This document shows positions 54,410-63,496 of a DNA stretch of 64,000 nucleotides, one piece after another. Source of the stretch: JBMNGW01 sp050950025 (GTDB lineage: Bacteria; Spirochaetota; Spirochaetia; Sphaerochaetales; Sphaerochaetaceae); the NCBI GenBank assembly GCA_050950025.1, contig JBMNGW010000013.1:1-64000 (forward strand), read 5' to 3'. The notes beneath the pieces are model-generated. The model made no database searches. It was not told where the DNA came from and was given only the letters and a program-made list of their open reading frames with translations. Positions within the stretch are counted from its first letter, which is position 1. Each line of letters starts with the position of its first letter. The translations under genes were made by a program, and so were the position numbers.

Positions 54410-55081
54410 CTACGCAAGCAGCTGCTTGAGCTGGTTTTGCAAATCAATATAACTGCTGCACATCATATCGGCTTGGCTGCACGTTACATGCCGCCGAGAA
54501 GTAAAAAAGCAGGTCTTCATTCCCACCTTAGCTGCTCCTTGGACATCTTTAAAGCAACTGTCTCCAACATACAACAGCTGATGAGCTTGCATATCCAAGG
54601 CATCACAGAGCTGGTAAAAAGGGGCCGGATGAGGCTTTAGATACCCTGATTCTTCACTGCACATAGAATAATCAACTAAATCTGCTACTTTGAGGGCATC
54701 AAGTTTATTTTCAATAGGAAAATCAGAAAGAACTCCAATGCTAAAGCCCTCCTCTTTAAGCCATACAAAAGTCTCTCTGACATGCTTAAACGGCCCAAGG
54801 GTGGCAAATGATTTTCTCCAGGTGGCATACATTTGCTGCTCAATGCGCATCTTTATTTTTTCTGAGTTGCGTCCTTTGCTAATCCACTGTGCCTGCTGTT
54901 CTCTAAAAGAGAGCTCTTTTTCGTGCTGAAAAGAGGGTTTACGTACCTCTTTTCTAAACGCATTGTAGCGAAAAGCCAACAAGGGGGAGGGAAACAAAGA
55001 ACTCAGTAATTTCCAATTCGTCTGCCATTTGGGATACAGCGTACCGTCAATATCGAAGCAGACAGCTTTCACCTGCTTCAT
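54410..55081 (-). CDS. HAD-superfamily hydrolase
   Basis: 223 residues. Motif I CFDIDGTLYP near residue 8, motif II VLSDFP near 117, motif III Lys in SGYLKPHP and motif IV YVGDSCFKD are present, with a helical cap after motif I. It is a phosphatase of the phosphoglycolate/pyrimidine phosphatase type; substrate unknown. Its start overlaps the der stop by four bases. Confidence 0.88.
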   Translation of the reverse strand: MKQVKAVCFDIDGTLYPKWQTNWKLLSSLFPSPLLAFRYNAFRKEVRKPSFQHEKELSFREQQAQWISKGRNSEKIKMRIEQQMYATWRKSFATLGPFKHVRETFVWLKEEGFSIGVLSDFPIENKLDALKVADLVDYSMCSEESGYLKPHPAPFYQLCDALDMQAHQLLYVGDSCFKDVQGAAKVGMKTCFFTSRRHVTCSQADMMCSSYIDLQNQLKQLLA

Positions 55082-56448
55082 GAGCGCCTCATTGGAGCGT
55101 TACGTCTTCGCTCTTTGAGTTCAATTTCAATCGGGATGTCTTTAAAGCCCAAATCTCTTCTCACATTATTTTTCAGATACTGCAAGTAAGTGGCAGGCAC
55201 ATCTTTTTTGCGGTTAACAAAAAAGAGGAAACGCACCGGAGGAGCACTGACTTGGGTCCCATAATACATTTTAACATGTCCGCTAGAGCCGCGAGGAATC
55301 TGGTACTCCTGTTGCCATTTTTGGATATGGTCGTTCAGTACGGCCGTCTCCACACGCCTGTTAAGCTGCTTGTGTACACTGAGGACCGTATCGAGCATCT
55401 TAGTCACATCGGTTCCCTTTAGAGCGCTGATGGCAATCATTGGGGCAAAAGAGAGGATGGGAAAGAGAAACCGGACCCGGTCGCTAATAGCCTGTAATTG
55501 GTTGCCCATCGGCGGAAGCTTATCAATCTTATTGAGAATAAGAATAATTCCCTTGCCCCGTCTGACAATCAACTGAGCAATCTTCTTATCCTGCTCAGAG
55601 AGCCCTTCAATCACATCGACCATCAGTAATATAACATCGGCTTCATCAATACTTTTGATTGCCCGGTTGACTGAGTAATACTCTACATCTTCTTCAATTT
55701 TACTTTTGCGTCTGATGCCGGCAGTATCGAGTACATGAAAGCGGTTGTTTTTATAAGCAAACGAACCGATGACCACATCGCGAGTTGTACCGGGGATATC
55801 GCTAACAATGGAGGTCTCTTTGCCGGTGAGCATATTTGTGAGCGTCGATTTGCCTGTATTGGGTTTGCCTAAAATAGCTAAATGAATGGCCTCCTCTTGC
55901 TCCTCATCTTCAAAGATTTCAACAAGGTCGAGCATGGTAAGAAGGTGTTCTTCCAGCTCTTCAATGCCGATACCGTGGGCAGAAGAGATGCCAACAACAC
56001 GTTGATACCCCCACCGGTGGTAGTCCCACACCAAATCTTCACGCATCGGGTTATCGACTTTGTTAACAGCCAAAATGGTTTTATCAGAAAAAGGGCGAAG
56101 TGTTTGGATAAGCATCTGGTCTTCGGCAGTAACTTCTGTAACTTCCATTAAGAAAATGATGGCATCGGCATCTTTAAGGAGCTCAAGACTCTTTTGCGTC
56201 ACGACATAATCGAGACCCTCTTGATCGAGCTTCACTCCTCCGCTGTCAATCAGCAAGACCGGATTACCCTGTAAGAACCATTTTTGGCCAATGGGATCGC
56301 GAGTGACACCGGGAGTCGGATCGGTAATAGAGCGCCGCTTGCCGATGAGGCGGTTAAAGAGGGTCGATTTACCCACATTAGGTCGCCCGATAATGGCAAC
56401 AGTCGGTAGTTTGCGTTCAGGCAGGGTAGATATCTGCGAATGTCTCAT
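55078..56448 (-). CDS. der: Ribosome assembly GTPase Der (EngA)
   Basis: 456 residues. Two G domains in tandem: GRPNVGKST and DSGG with NKVD, then GKPNTGKST with DIPGTTRD, DTAG and NKID, followed by the KH-like C-terminal domain (QIPRGSSGHVKMYYGTQV). It is needed for 50S maturation. It starts 32 bases inside the end of ptsI, with AAAGGAAT upstream. Confidence 0.96.
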   Translation of the reverse strand: MRHSQISTLPERKLPTVAIIGRPNVGKSTLFNRLIGKRRSITDPTPGVTRDPIGQKWFLQGNPVLLIDSGGVKLDQEGLDYVVTQKSLELLKDADAIIFLMEVTEVTAEDQMLIQTLRPFSDKTILAVNKVDNPMREDLVWDYHRWGYQRVVGISSAHGIGIEELEEHLLTMLDLVEIFEDEEQEEAIHLAILGKPNTGKSTLTNMLTGKETSIVSDIPGTTRDVVIGSFAYKNNRFHVLDTAGIRRKSKIEEDVEYYSVNRAIKSIDEADVILLMVDVIEGLSEQDKKIAQLIVRRGKGIILILNKIDKLPPMGNQLQAISDRVRFLFPILSFAPMIAISALKGTDVTKMLDTVLSVHKQLNRRVETAVLNDHIQKWQQEYQIPRGSSGHVKMYYGTQVSAPPVRFLFFVNRKKDVPATYLQYLKNNVRRDLGFKDIPIEIELKERRRNAPMRRS

Positions 56449-58153
56449 GCATCCATTCCTTTACGTAGGCGTTGATAGTGACATAGGAGTCCATTTCCAT
56501 CACCTTCTTAGCCAGCTTTTGGGCATCTGCTAACGAGATTGAACGGATGATGCTTTTGATCTCCAACAGGCTTTGGGGTGACATGCTCAGCTCATCAATC
56601 CCCAATCCCAAGAGCAACACGGTAAACAGAGGATCGCCTGCCATCTCTCCGCATATTGCTACCGGAATTCCCCCTTTATGAGCCTTATCGACAACCATTT
56701 TCAGCAGCCGAAGTACCCCGGGGTGCAGCGGTTGATACAAATAGGCAATTTTCTCATTGCCCCGGTCGACCGCTATAGTGTACTGAATTAAATCGTTTGT
56801 TCCGATAGAGAAGAAATCGGCTTTAGGGGCCAATAAATCGGCACACAAAGCAGCTGAAGGGACTTCAATCATCGTTCCGATTCTAATCTCTTCATCAAAA
56901 GGGACCCCTGAGGTGCGACACTCCTCTTTAACGTGCTCCAAGACTTCCAACACACTCTCAAGTTCTTCAGGACCGCTGATCATCGGAAACATAATCTTCA
57001 GTTTACCGTAGGCACTGGCTCGCAAAAGGGCCCGCAGTTGTGTTTTAAAAATATCTTGGCGCGCAAGGCAAAAACGGACAGCTCTCCAACCAAGGATTGG
57101 ATTCTCTTCGCCCAGTTCTTCCATCCCGGGTATCACTTTATCTCCGCCCACATCGATGGTCCTAATCGTCACCGAGCCAATCCCTTCCATCTGCCTAAGA
57201 ACGTGCTTGTAAGCTTCAAATTGCTCCTGTTCACTGGCGCCCCCGGGTTTGAGGAAAAGGAATTCTGAGCGGAACAAACCAATACCGGCTGCACCGCTTT
57301 GCACCACAGTCTCAATTTCATCAATTGTTTCGATATTGGCTTTCAGACAAATAGTGTGACCGTCTAAGGTAACTGTCGGCAATCCTACTAAATCTTGCAA
57401 CGACTGCTCATGCGCCACCCATTTCTCATACCGCTTTTTCATTTTTTCCACCGATGAGCTGGTGGGACGGACAATGACTTCGCCTCTGTTTCCGTCAACG
57501 ATAATTTCATCATTCGGCTGCACCTCATCGGTGATGGTGGCTAAGCCGACAACAGTGGGAATTTGTAGTGCTCTGGCTAAAATGGAGACATGGCTGGTTC
57601 TACCACCAACATTTAGCACAATAGCTTTTACCTGCATCCGATGCAAACTCAGAGCCTCAGAGGGGAGCAAGGTATCGGCTACCAAAACAATATCCTCTCC
57701 TTTGGCATCCAGCTCCATCTCTTTTTTCCCAAGTGCTTTTCTGATAACCCGCCAGCCGATATCATATAAATCGGTACTCCGTTCTCGAAGCATATAATCT
57801 TCGGCAGCCTGTAACTGAGCTATATGGTGGGAGACGACACTTTTAACAGCCCATTCGACACAGATGTGGTCCCCGCCGATTTTTTTTTCTACGGCAGCTA
57901 TAAATTCGGGGTCACTGAGCATTAATAATTGGGTTTCCAGGATTTTTTTATGGTCTTCTTTTTCCGATGAACCGTTCAGATGCTGTAGCTCATCGGCAAC
58001 CTTTTTCAGCGTTTTGTGAAAGCGGTTTTTTTCGGCTTCGACTTGCTGAGGTCCGATTACCACGTGCGGAACCACGAGTTTTTCGTGAATATAGGTGAAA
58101 GCACGGCCAAAACCGATGCCTCCTGAGGCCGCGATACCCTTCATTATTCTCAT
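56417..58153 (-). CDS. ptsI: Phosphoenolpyruvate-protein phosphotransferase (enzyme I)
   Basis: About 578 residues. The phospho-accepting His is in GGRTSHVSIL near residue 180; the PEP-binding barrel has GLFRSEFLF, DVGGDK, GTMIEVPSA and IGTNDLIQYT, and the CGEMAGDP ending. It starts the PTS phosphate relay. HPr is not in the window, so whether it feeds sugar uptake or regulation is open. ATG 58153 is chosen because the promoter excludes the longer frame; the next ATG is 58144. No ribosome site is seen. Confidence 0.93.
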   Translation of the reverse strand: MRIMKGIAASGGIGFGRAFTYIHEKLVVPHVVIGPQQVEAEKNRFHKTLKKVADELQHLNGSSEKEDHKKILETQLLMLSDPEFIAAVEKKIGGDHICVEWAVKSVVSHHIAQLQAAEDYMLRERSTDLYDIGWRVIRKALGKKEMELDAKGEDIVLVADTLLPSEALSLHRMQVKAIVLNVGGRTSHVSILARALQIPTVVGLATITDEVQPNDEIIVDGNRGEVIVRPTSSSVEKMKKRYEKWVAHEQSLQDLVGLPTVTLDGHTICLKANIETIDEIETVVQSGAAGIGLFRSEFLFLKPGGASEQEQFEAYKHVLRQMEGIGSVTIRTIDVGGDKVIPGMEELGEENPILGWRAVRFCLARQDIFKTQLRALLRASAYGKLKIMFPMISGPEELESVLEVLEHVKEECRTSGVPFDEEIRIGTMIEVPSAALCADLLAPKADFFSIGTNDLIQYTIAVDRGNEKIAYLYQPLHPGVLRLLKMVVDKAHKGGIPVAICGEMAGDPLFTVLLLGLGIDELSMSPQSLLEIKSIIRSISLADAQKLAKKVMEMDSYVTINAYVKEWMHETFADIYPA

Positions 58154-58163
58154 AGCTGGCTGT

Positions 58164-58192
58164 ATCATACGGGGTTTTTTGCACCGTGTAAA
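58164..58192 (-). promoter_or_regulatory. ptsI promoter predicting a near-leaderless mRNA
   Basis: On the minus strand TTTACA (58187-58192), 17 bases, TATGAT (58164-58169). The start is expected about four bases before the ATG at 58153. Confidence 0.75.
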
Positions 58193-58235
58193 TAGAGGCT
58201 CCCACTAGACATCGGTTCTGTTGTATGCTCAGTTC

Positions 58236-58772
58236 ATGGAGACAAAGAGTCAAAAAAAACGGCAACTATCGTTTGTGTGGGCTTGGGTACTCACTATTGT
58301 GTTATTGGCACTGCTGACTGTTGCGCTGCTTCCCCGGATTAAAACGGCGGTTTCTGAGGCCAAAGTAGGCCAAATTATACACAGTGGCCGCCAAGAGCCG
58401 ACAGTGCGGGTAGCCTCTGTCTACTTCCCTCTTTACGACGAGTCAAAACAATTTTGGCAGCTACACCCTTTTTCTGTCCCCTTAGAGGGAGACTCGCTGC
58501 GCCATGGCCTTATTGAAACACTTCTTGACGGTCCGCCGGCTTCAGCTTTGGCCCAAGGGGCAATCACCTTTATCCCAGCCGATACCCTTTTGCTGGGTCT
58601 TACTGTCTCTGTTGGAGTTGCCTTTGTTGATCTAGACCACCACTTTCTTGCATCTCACCCCCTTGATTTGCAGAATGAGGGGCGTATTGCTCAAATCACA
58701 AAGACCCTATTGACTCAAAGTTCTATAAAAGAAGTTATTATTTTGGTTGAAGGTCAGATTCTTGAACAGTAA
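58236..58772 (+). CDS. Membrane-anchored GerMN-domain protein
   Basis: 178 residues. One N-terminal membrane helix (WAWVLTIVLLALLTVALL) is followed by an extracytoplasmic GerMN-type domain, with LIETLLDGPPAS, FIPADTLLLGLTVSVGVAFVDL. The domain occurs in spore germination proteins but also widely in non-sporulating bacteria; role unknown. TATGCT at 58224-58229 lies exactly seven bases before the ATG with no good -35 or ribosome site. The 3' end overlaps tlyA by 35 bases. Confidence 0.78.
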   Translation: METKSQKKRQLSFVWAWVLTIVLLALLTVALLPRIKTAVSEAKVGQIIHSGRQEPTVRVASVYFPLYDESKQFWQLHPFSVPLEGDSLRHGLIETLLDGPPASALAQGAITFIPADTLLLGLTVSVGVAFVDLDHHFLASHPLDLQNEGRIAQITKTLLTQSSIKEVIILVEGQILEQ

Positions 58773-59529
58773 AAGAGGCCACAAACTCTTTTTCTGAAAG
58801 CCCTTCTCCCTTATTTAGCAAAGCTAAAAATTCTCGATTTCCTTTTCTGCCCCTAATGGGAGATTCAACAAGGTGTTCAACGCCTACCCCCTCAGCTTTC
58901 AATTGTCGATAGACGTTCAGTAGAACATCATGCAGCAGCCAAGGATCGTGAATCACTCCAGAAAAATCGGTTCTTTGTTTGGGTACTTCAAATTGTGGCT
59001 TAATAAGAGCAATCAGTATCTGTTTAGTCGTAAGCGAAAGGATGTGGGAAGCTGCCTTGGTAATAGAACGAAACGATAAATCGGCTACTGCCAAAGCACA
59101 CTGCGGCTCCAATGTCCCAATGTTCATAATATTAGTTCGCTCATGGACCTGTACCCGTGGATCACTACGTAATTTGTAATCAAGTACATTGTATCCCACG
59201 TCCACCGCATGGACCATCTTAGAACCGTGTTGCAAAAGACAATCGGTAAAACCGCCTGTGGAACATCCGGCATCAAGGACCACTAGATCTGAAACATCAA
59301 CGCCAAATGCCCCAAGAGCATATTCAAGCTTTACTCCTCCCCGAGAGACATAGCGGGGAATATGGAGGCTAACACTGCTGTGTTCACTGTACATCTCTTT
59401 GTCGCTGGTGGCGGTATGACCGTCAATGTGCACTTGGCGGCATGCGATATATGCTTGCAGCTGTTCTTTAGTTTTATCGGGGAAGGTTTGCTGCAAAAGC
59501 TGTAGCAGCGGAATCATTTCGCTACTCAC
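58738..59529 (-). CDS. tlyA: TlyA-type rRNA 2'-O-methyltransferase/hemolysin A family
   Basis: 263 residues. An N-terminal S4 RNA-binding domain (YVSRGGVKLEYAL follows it) and an FtsJ-like methyltransferase with SAM motif VLDAGCSTGGFTDCLLQ and VADLSFRS. TlyA methylates rRNA cytidines; some have hemolysin-like annotation. The GTG start has GGAG eight bases upstream and lies three bases after ymdB. Third gene of rny-ymdB-tlyA. Confidence 0.9.
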   Translation of the reverse strand: MSSEMIPLLQLLQQTFPDKTKEQLQAYIACRQVHIDGHTATSDKEMYSEHSSVSLHIPRYVSRGGVKLEYALGAFGVDVSDLVVLDAGCSTGGFTDCLLQHGSKMVHAVDVGYNVLDYKLRSDPRVQVHERTNIMNIGTLEPQCALAVADLSFRSITKAASHILSLTTKQILIALIKPQFEVPKQRTDFSGVIHDPWLLHDVLLNVYRQLKAEGVGVEHLVESPIRGRKGNREFLALLNKGEGLSEKEFVASFTVQESDLQPK

Positions 59530-59532
59530 TTT

Positions 59533-60333
59533 TCATACTCCAAAGCTTTGGCTTAAGCGTTTGATAGAGAGGGTTTTGCCGCTCTTTTCACCAATTGTGC
59601 ACACAAGTCCCTGTAAAAATGAGGGCGCATCGGCAATGACACTTTTTAGGGGGATTTGCGTTAGTTGGCGGCGAATAGAGATCTGGGGATCAGATCCAAT
59701 CACTCCCTCCAGCGGTCCGCAGATTCCCGCATCGGTGATATAACCAGTCCCTTGGGGCATAATTTTTTCATCGGCTGTTTGCACATGGGTATGAGTGCCC
59801 CAGAGCACTGAAATCTTACCGTCCAAATAATGGGCCAAAGCCTCTTTCTCTTGGCTCAATTCGGCATGGAAATCGACAAAAATGAGGGGAGTCTCCTTGA
59901 CCATTTTATCGACAATGGCTGCTCCGACTTGAAAGGGGCAGTCAATCGGTACCATATTATGGCGTCCTTGCAAATTAACCACACCGAATTTTCTTCCCCC
60001 TTTTTCGACAATTGTATGCCCTTTACCGGGAGCTTTAGCTGGATAATTGGCAGGTCGCAACACTCTGGAGCTGCTTTTTAAAAATGGTAAGAGCTCCTCT
60101 TTTTGCCAAATATGGTTACCGCTGGTAATGACATCAACTCCCAAGGAGAAGAATTGACGAGCAAGGTTTTCGGTCAAACCAAACCCATCAGCTGCATTTT
60201 CGCCATTAAGCACGACAAAATCGGCTCTTAGCGATTTGATTAATTGAGGCAACCCGATAAAAAGAGCCCTGCTCCCCGGCTGTCCAATGACATCTCCGAG
60301 CAGCAGAGCTGTAAGTTGTTTCTCTTTCGACAT
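59533..60333 (-). CDS. ymdB: YmdB-family metallophosphoesterase
   Basis: 266 residues, TIGR00282 type. Di-metal motifs LLLGDVIGQPGSRAL, NGENAADGFG, SGNHIWQ, VVNLQGRH and VDFHAE, with GTHTHVQTADE, are diagnostic. In Bacillus YmdB is a cyclic-nucleotide phosphodiesterase and inhibitor of RNase Y encoded next to rny; the same adjacency is seen here. Confidence 0.92.
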   Translation of the reverse strand: MSKEKQLTALLLGDVIGQPGSRALFIGLPQLIKSLRADFVVLNGENAADGFGLTENLARQFFSLGVDVITSGNHIWQKEELLPFLKSSSRVLRPANYPAKAPGKGHTIVEKGGRKFGVVNLQGRHNMVPIDCPFQVGAAIVDKMVKETPLIFVDFHAELSQEKEALAHYLDGKISVLWGTHTHVQTADEKIMPQGTGYITDAGICGPLEGVIGSDPQISIRRQLTQIPLKSVIADAPSFLQGLVCTIGEKSGKTLSIKRLSQSFGV

Positions 60334-60345
60334 AGAATCCTTTTC

Positions 60346-61873
60346 TTAACGAGCGTATTCCACCACTCTCATCTCCCGAATGATGGTGACTTTGATTCTG
60401 CCGGGATAACGGAGTTCGGCCTCAATACGACCGGCAATACCTTTGGCAATCTCTTTGGCTCCGTCGTCAGAGACGCTGTCATTATTGACCAGTATCCTCA
60501 GCTCGCGTCCTGCTTGGATGGCATAGGCTTTTTCAACGCCATTAAAGCTTCGGCGATATGCTCAAGGCTCTCAAGACGCTTGATATAGTTGTCCAAAGTC
60601 TCGCGCCGTGCTCCGGGACGAGCTGCCGAAATAGCATCGGCAATTTGAACAATAACCGACTCCACACAAGAGGGTTCAATATCGTTGTGGTGCGAAAGAA
60701 TTGAGTTAATAACCCGAGGGTCCTCCCCAAGTTTGCGAGCCAGATCGGCGCCCATTTCGGCGTGGTTGGCATCACTGTCTGATTCAATGCCTTTGCCAAT
60801 GTCATGAAGCAGTCCGCCGCGGCGGGCAATTTCTCTGTCGGCACCACCTCAGAAGCTATCATACCGGCCAAAATGGCCACCTCTTTGGAGTGGTTCAAAA
60901 CGTTCTGCCCGTAACTGGTCCTAAAATGGAGTCTACCAAGAGCCCTTACCATCTCTTGGCTCATATTATGAATACCAAGATCAAAAAGAACTTTCTCTCC
61001 CTCTTCTAGGATGACGCGACCAATCTCTTTACTGACTTTAGCCACAACTTCTTCAATTCGTGCCGGGTGGATGCGTCCATCCTGCACCAGGCGCTCAAGT
61101 GCAACTCGTGCCGTCTCTTTGCGGATAGGGTCAAAACATGAGATGACAACAGCCTCAGGGGTGTCGTCAATGATGACATCGACGCCTGTGAGCGTCTCTA
61201 AGGTCCTAATATTCCTTCCTTCTCGACCAATGATGCGTCCTTTCATCTCATCACCGGGCAAACTCACCGTAGTGACGGTGACTTCCGAGCTAACTTCGGT
61301 TGCCAGTCTTTGGATTGAGGTGACGATGATGTCTCGGGCCAGTTTGTCGGCCTTCATCTGAGCATCTTGCTCAATTTTATTGATAATCAGTTGGGCATCG
61401 CGTTTGGCGTCATTTTGCATCGATTCTATGATGGCTTGCTTAGCCTCATCGGTGCTCATCCTAGCTACCCGTTCTAATTCAGCTACCCATTTCTCTTCCG
61501 TTTCGGTAAGAGTTTGTTCTCTTTGGGCATGCTCTGCCTCTTTGTCTGTCAGTTGCCGCTGATGGGCCTCTAGTTCTGTTTGCTTTCGTTCTAAATTTTC
61601 TTCCTTTTTCAACAGTCTTTGTTCTGTTCTCTGAAACTCGATTCTCCGTTCTCGAGCCTCTCTTTCTTGCTGCTGCTGCTCTTTTAACAATTGATCCCGA
61701 GTCTCAATTAGAAGCTCTTTACTTTTTGTTTCTGCTTCCCGTATCGCTTCCTCATTCAATCTCACAGCTTTCTGTTCAATTGAGGTAAGCTTGAACCTCG
61801 CATACATCCAACGAATTAGCCAACCTAGAATTATACTACCTAGACAAAGAGGAATTACTACTAAAACATTCAT
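60346..61873 (-). CDS. rny: Ribonuclease Y, frameshifted near its 3' end
   Basis: Reconstructed to about 508 residues. N-terminal membrane helix, a long coiled coil, a KH domain (GRIIGREGRNIRTLE) and an HD domain (RGGLLHDIGKG, ILSHHNDIEP). Two errors, near 60845 (missing base) and 60540-60545 (missing A), split the C-terminus; the corrected end has KAYAIQAGRELRI and EMRVVEYAR before TAA at 60346. It is an mRNA-decay endonuclease. GGAGG precedes the ATG. Confidence 0.93.
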
Positions 61874-61899
61874 GGTAATTCCTCCATTGTAATGAAACC

Positions 61900-61928
61900 A
61901 TAATACGAAAGGGATGTACCATTGTCAA
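61900..61928 (-). promoter_or_regulatory. rny-ymdB-tlyA promoter
   Basis: On the minus strand consensus TTGACA (61923-61928), 17 bases, TATTAT (61900-61905). Confidence 0.8.
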
Positions 61929-61979
61929 GTGAAGGCCAATTTCTTTTCAAAGAGGCGATTTGTTATTCTTTGGTGTACA

Positions 61980-62009
61980 ATAAATAAGGCCGCTGATTAT
62001 CCAGCGGCC
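61980..62009 (-). terminator. Intrinsic terminator of rpsD-rpoA-rplQ
   Basis: GGCCGCTG/CAGCGGCC (8 bp, 6-base loop) followed on the minus strand by TTATTTAT. Confidence 0.85.
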
Positions 62010-62037
62010 TCTGATAGTGTCTCTCTGTTTAGTATAT

Positions 62038-62445
62038 CTACTCTTTACTGCTTTTGGCTTCAGCTTTCGCCTTCTTTTTGGGCTTTTCTGTTTTGACAAC
62101 CAGCTCCAAAATGGCCATTTCTGCAGCATCTCCTTGACGGTAGCCTGTTTTGAGTACTCGGGTATAACCACCGTTACGACCATCGTACAGCGGAGCAATC
62201 TGAGTGAACAATTTAGCCAAAATCGCTTTGTCGTTGATATCACGAGCAATGAGGCGGCGAGCATGAACCGAATCGTTCTTCGCGCGGGTAATCATTTTCT
62301 CGGCCATCTTTTGAACTTCCTTGGCTTTCGCTTTGGTCGTCTCAATGCGCTCATACTTGAAAAGCGAGGTCACCATATTGCGCTTAAGCGCCTTGCGTTG
62401 CCCGCTGCGGCGGCTTAACGCATTAAATCCAATTCTATGCTTCAT
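62038..62445 (-). CDS. rplQ: 50S ribosomal protein L17
   Basis: 135 residues. KHRIGFNALSRRSGQRKAL at the N-terminus and the conserved GGYTRVLKTGYRQGDAAEMA are the L17 pattern; a Lys/Glu tail closes it. Its ATG lies 11 bases inside the end of rpoA. Last gene of the alpha operon, before the terminator. Confidence 0.96.
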   Translation of the reverse strand: MKHRIGFNALSRRSGQRKALKRNMVTSLFKYERIETTKAKAKEVQKMAEKMITRAKNDSVHARRLIARDINDKAILAKLFTQIAPLYDGRNGGYTRVLKTGYRQGDAAEMAILELVVKTEKPKKKAKAEAKSSKE

Positions 62446-63487
62446 CCTCTTCTTCCTTGTTCTCTGGTACTCTAATTGATTCCTTCAGGACACTGTAGTC
62501 GGTCATCCCAAGGCTCAGGTTCCATTCTTTCAGCTTTTCTTTAATTTCCGAAAGCGACTTCTTACCGAAGTTCCGCGTTTTGGCAATCTCTTCTTCAGTC
62601 TTTTTCGTCAAATCACCAATTGTTTTAATGTTGGCGTTCTTCAGACAGTTGCTCGATCTGACAGTCAGCTCAAGCTCTTCGACCGAAGTGTTAAGCAGCT
62701 TCTTAATGCGCTCCTCTTCCTCATCGACTTCGTCCCCACTGTCTATCAAGGACTCATCGAAATTAATGAAGATGGCAAAGTGGTCCTTGGCAATCTTAGC
62801 TGCTTCAGCCAAAGCATCTTCGGGAGAGATCGTACCATCGGTGAACACATCGAGCACCAGCTTATCGTAATCGCTGCGGTGTCCCACACGTGTTGGTTCG
62901 ATGGCATACTGCACTCGCTCAACAGGGGAGAAGTTGGCATCAATAGGAATAGTACCAATTTCTTCGATGTACTTTTCATTAATTTCGGCCGGGACATATC
63001 CTCTGGCCAAATCAATTTGCAGTTCCATCTCCAGATGAGCATCATCCATCATGGTGAACAATACGGCATCTCTGTTCATGATTTCGATATTGTTCTTTTC
63101 CAAATCTTTGCCTGTTATGGTTCCCGGCCCCTTGCACTCAATCAGCAGTACAATTCCTTCTACCTCTTCAGGCATTTTAATCTTCAATTTTTTAATTTGA
63201 GCGATGATGTCGGGAATATCTTCAACCACTGCCGGCAGCGATTCGAATTCACTGGAGATAAGGTGAGGGACTCCCTCTTCGTTGAAACTGGTGAACTTCA
63301 CGGCTGTCGCGGCGTATCCTTGAATTGAAGAGAGGAGAATTCTTCTAAGGGTATTGCCAATAGTCGTGCCAAAGCCCCGTTCAAAGGGGTAAGCAATAAA
63401 CTTACCCGCATCGGGCTCCACATGACTGTGTTCAAAGGTAATCCCTTTAGGCTTCTTAAATCCTTTCATCAGGTTTTTACGTGCCAT
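62435..63487 (-). CDS. rpoA: RNA polymerase alpha subunit
   Basis: 350 residues. The N-terminal assembly domain (FERGFGTTIGNTLRRILLSS) and the C-terminal helix-hairpin-helix domain (LELTVRSSNCLKNANI, TRNFGKKSLSEIKEKL) are normal. An acidic tail (NKEEEDEA) ends it. Ordinary rpsD-rpoA-rplQ order. Confidence 0.97.
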   Translation of the reverse strand: MARKNLMKGFKKPKGITFEHSHVEPDAGKFIAYPFERGFGTTIGNTLRRILLSSIQGYAATAVKFTSFNEEGVPHLISSEFESLPAVVEDIPDIIAQIKKLKIKMPEEVEGIVLLIECKGPGTITGKDLEKNNIEIMNRDAVLFTMMDDAHLEMELQIDLARGYVPAEINEKYIEEIGTIPIDANFSPVERVQYAIEPTRVGHRSDYDKLVLDVFTDGTISPEDALAEAAKIAKDHFAIFINFDESLIDSGDEVDEEEERIKKLLNTSVEELELTVRSSNCLKNANIKTIGDLTKKTEEEIAKTRNFGKKSLSEIKEKLKEWNLSLGMTDYSVLKESIRVPENKEEEDEA

Positions 63488-63496
63488 GTTTACTCC

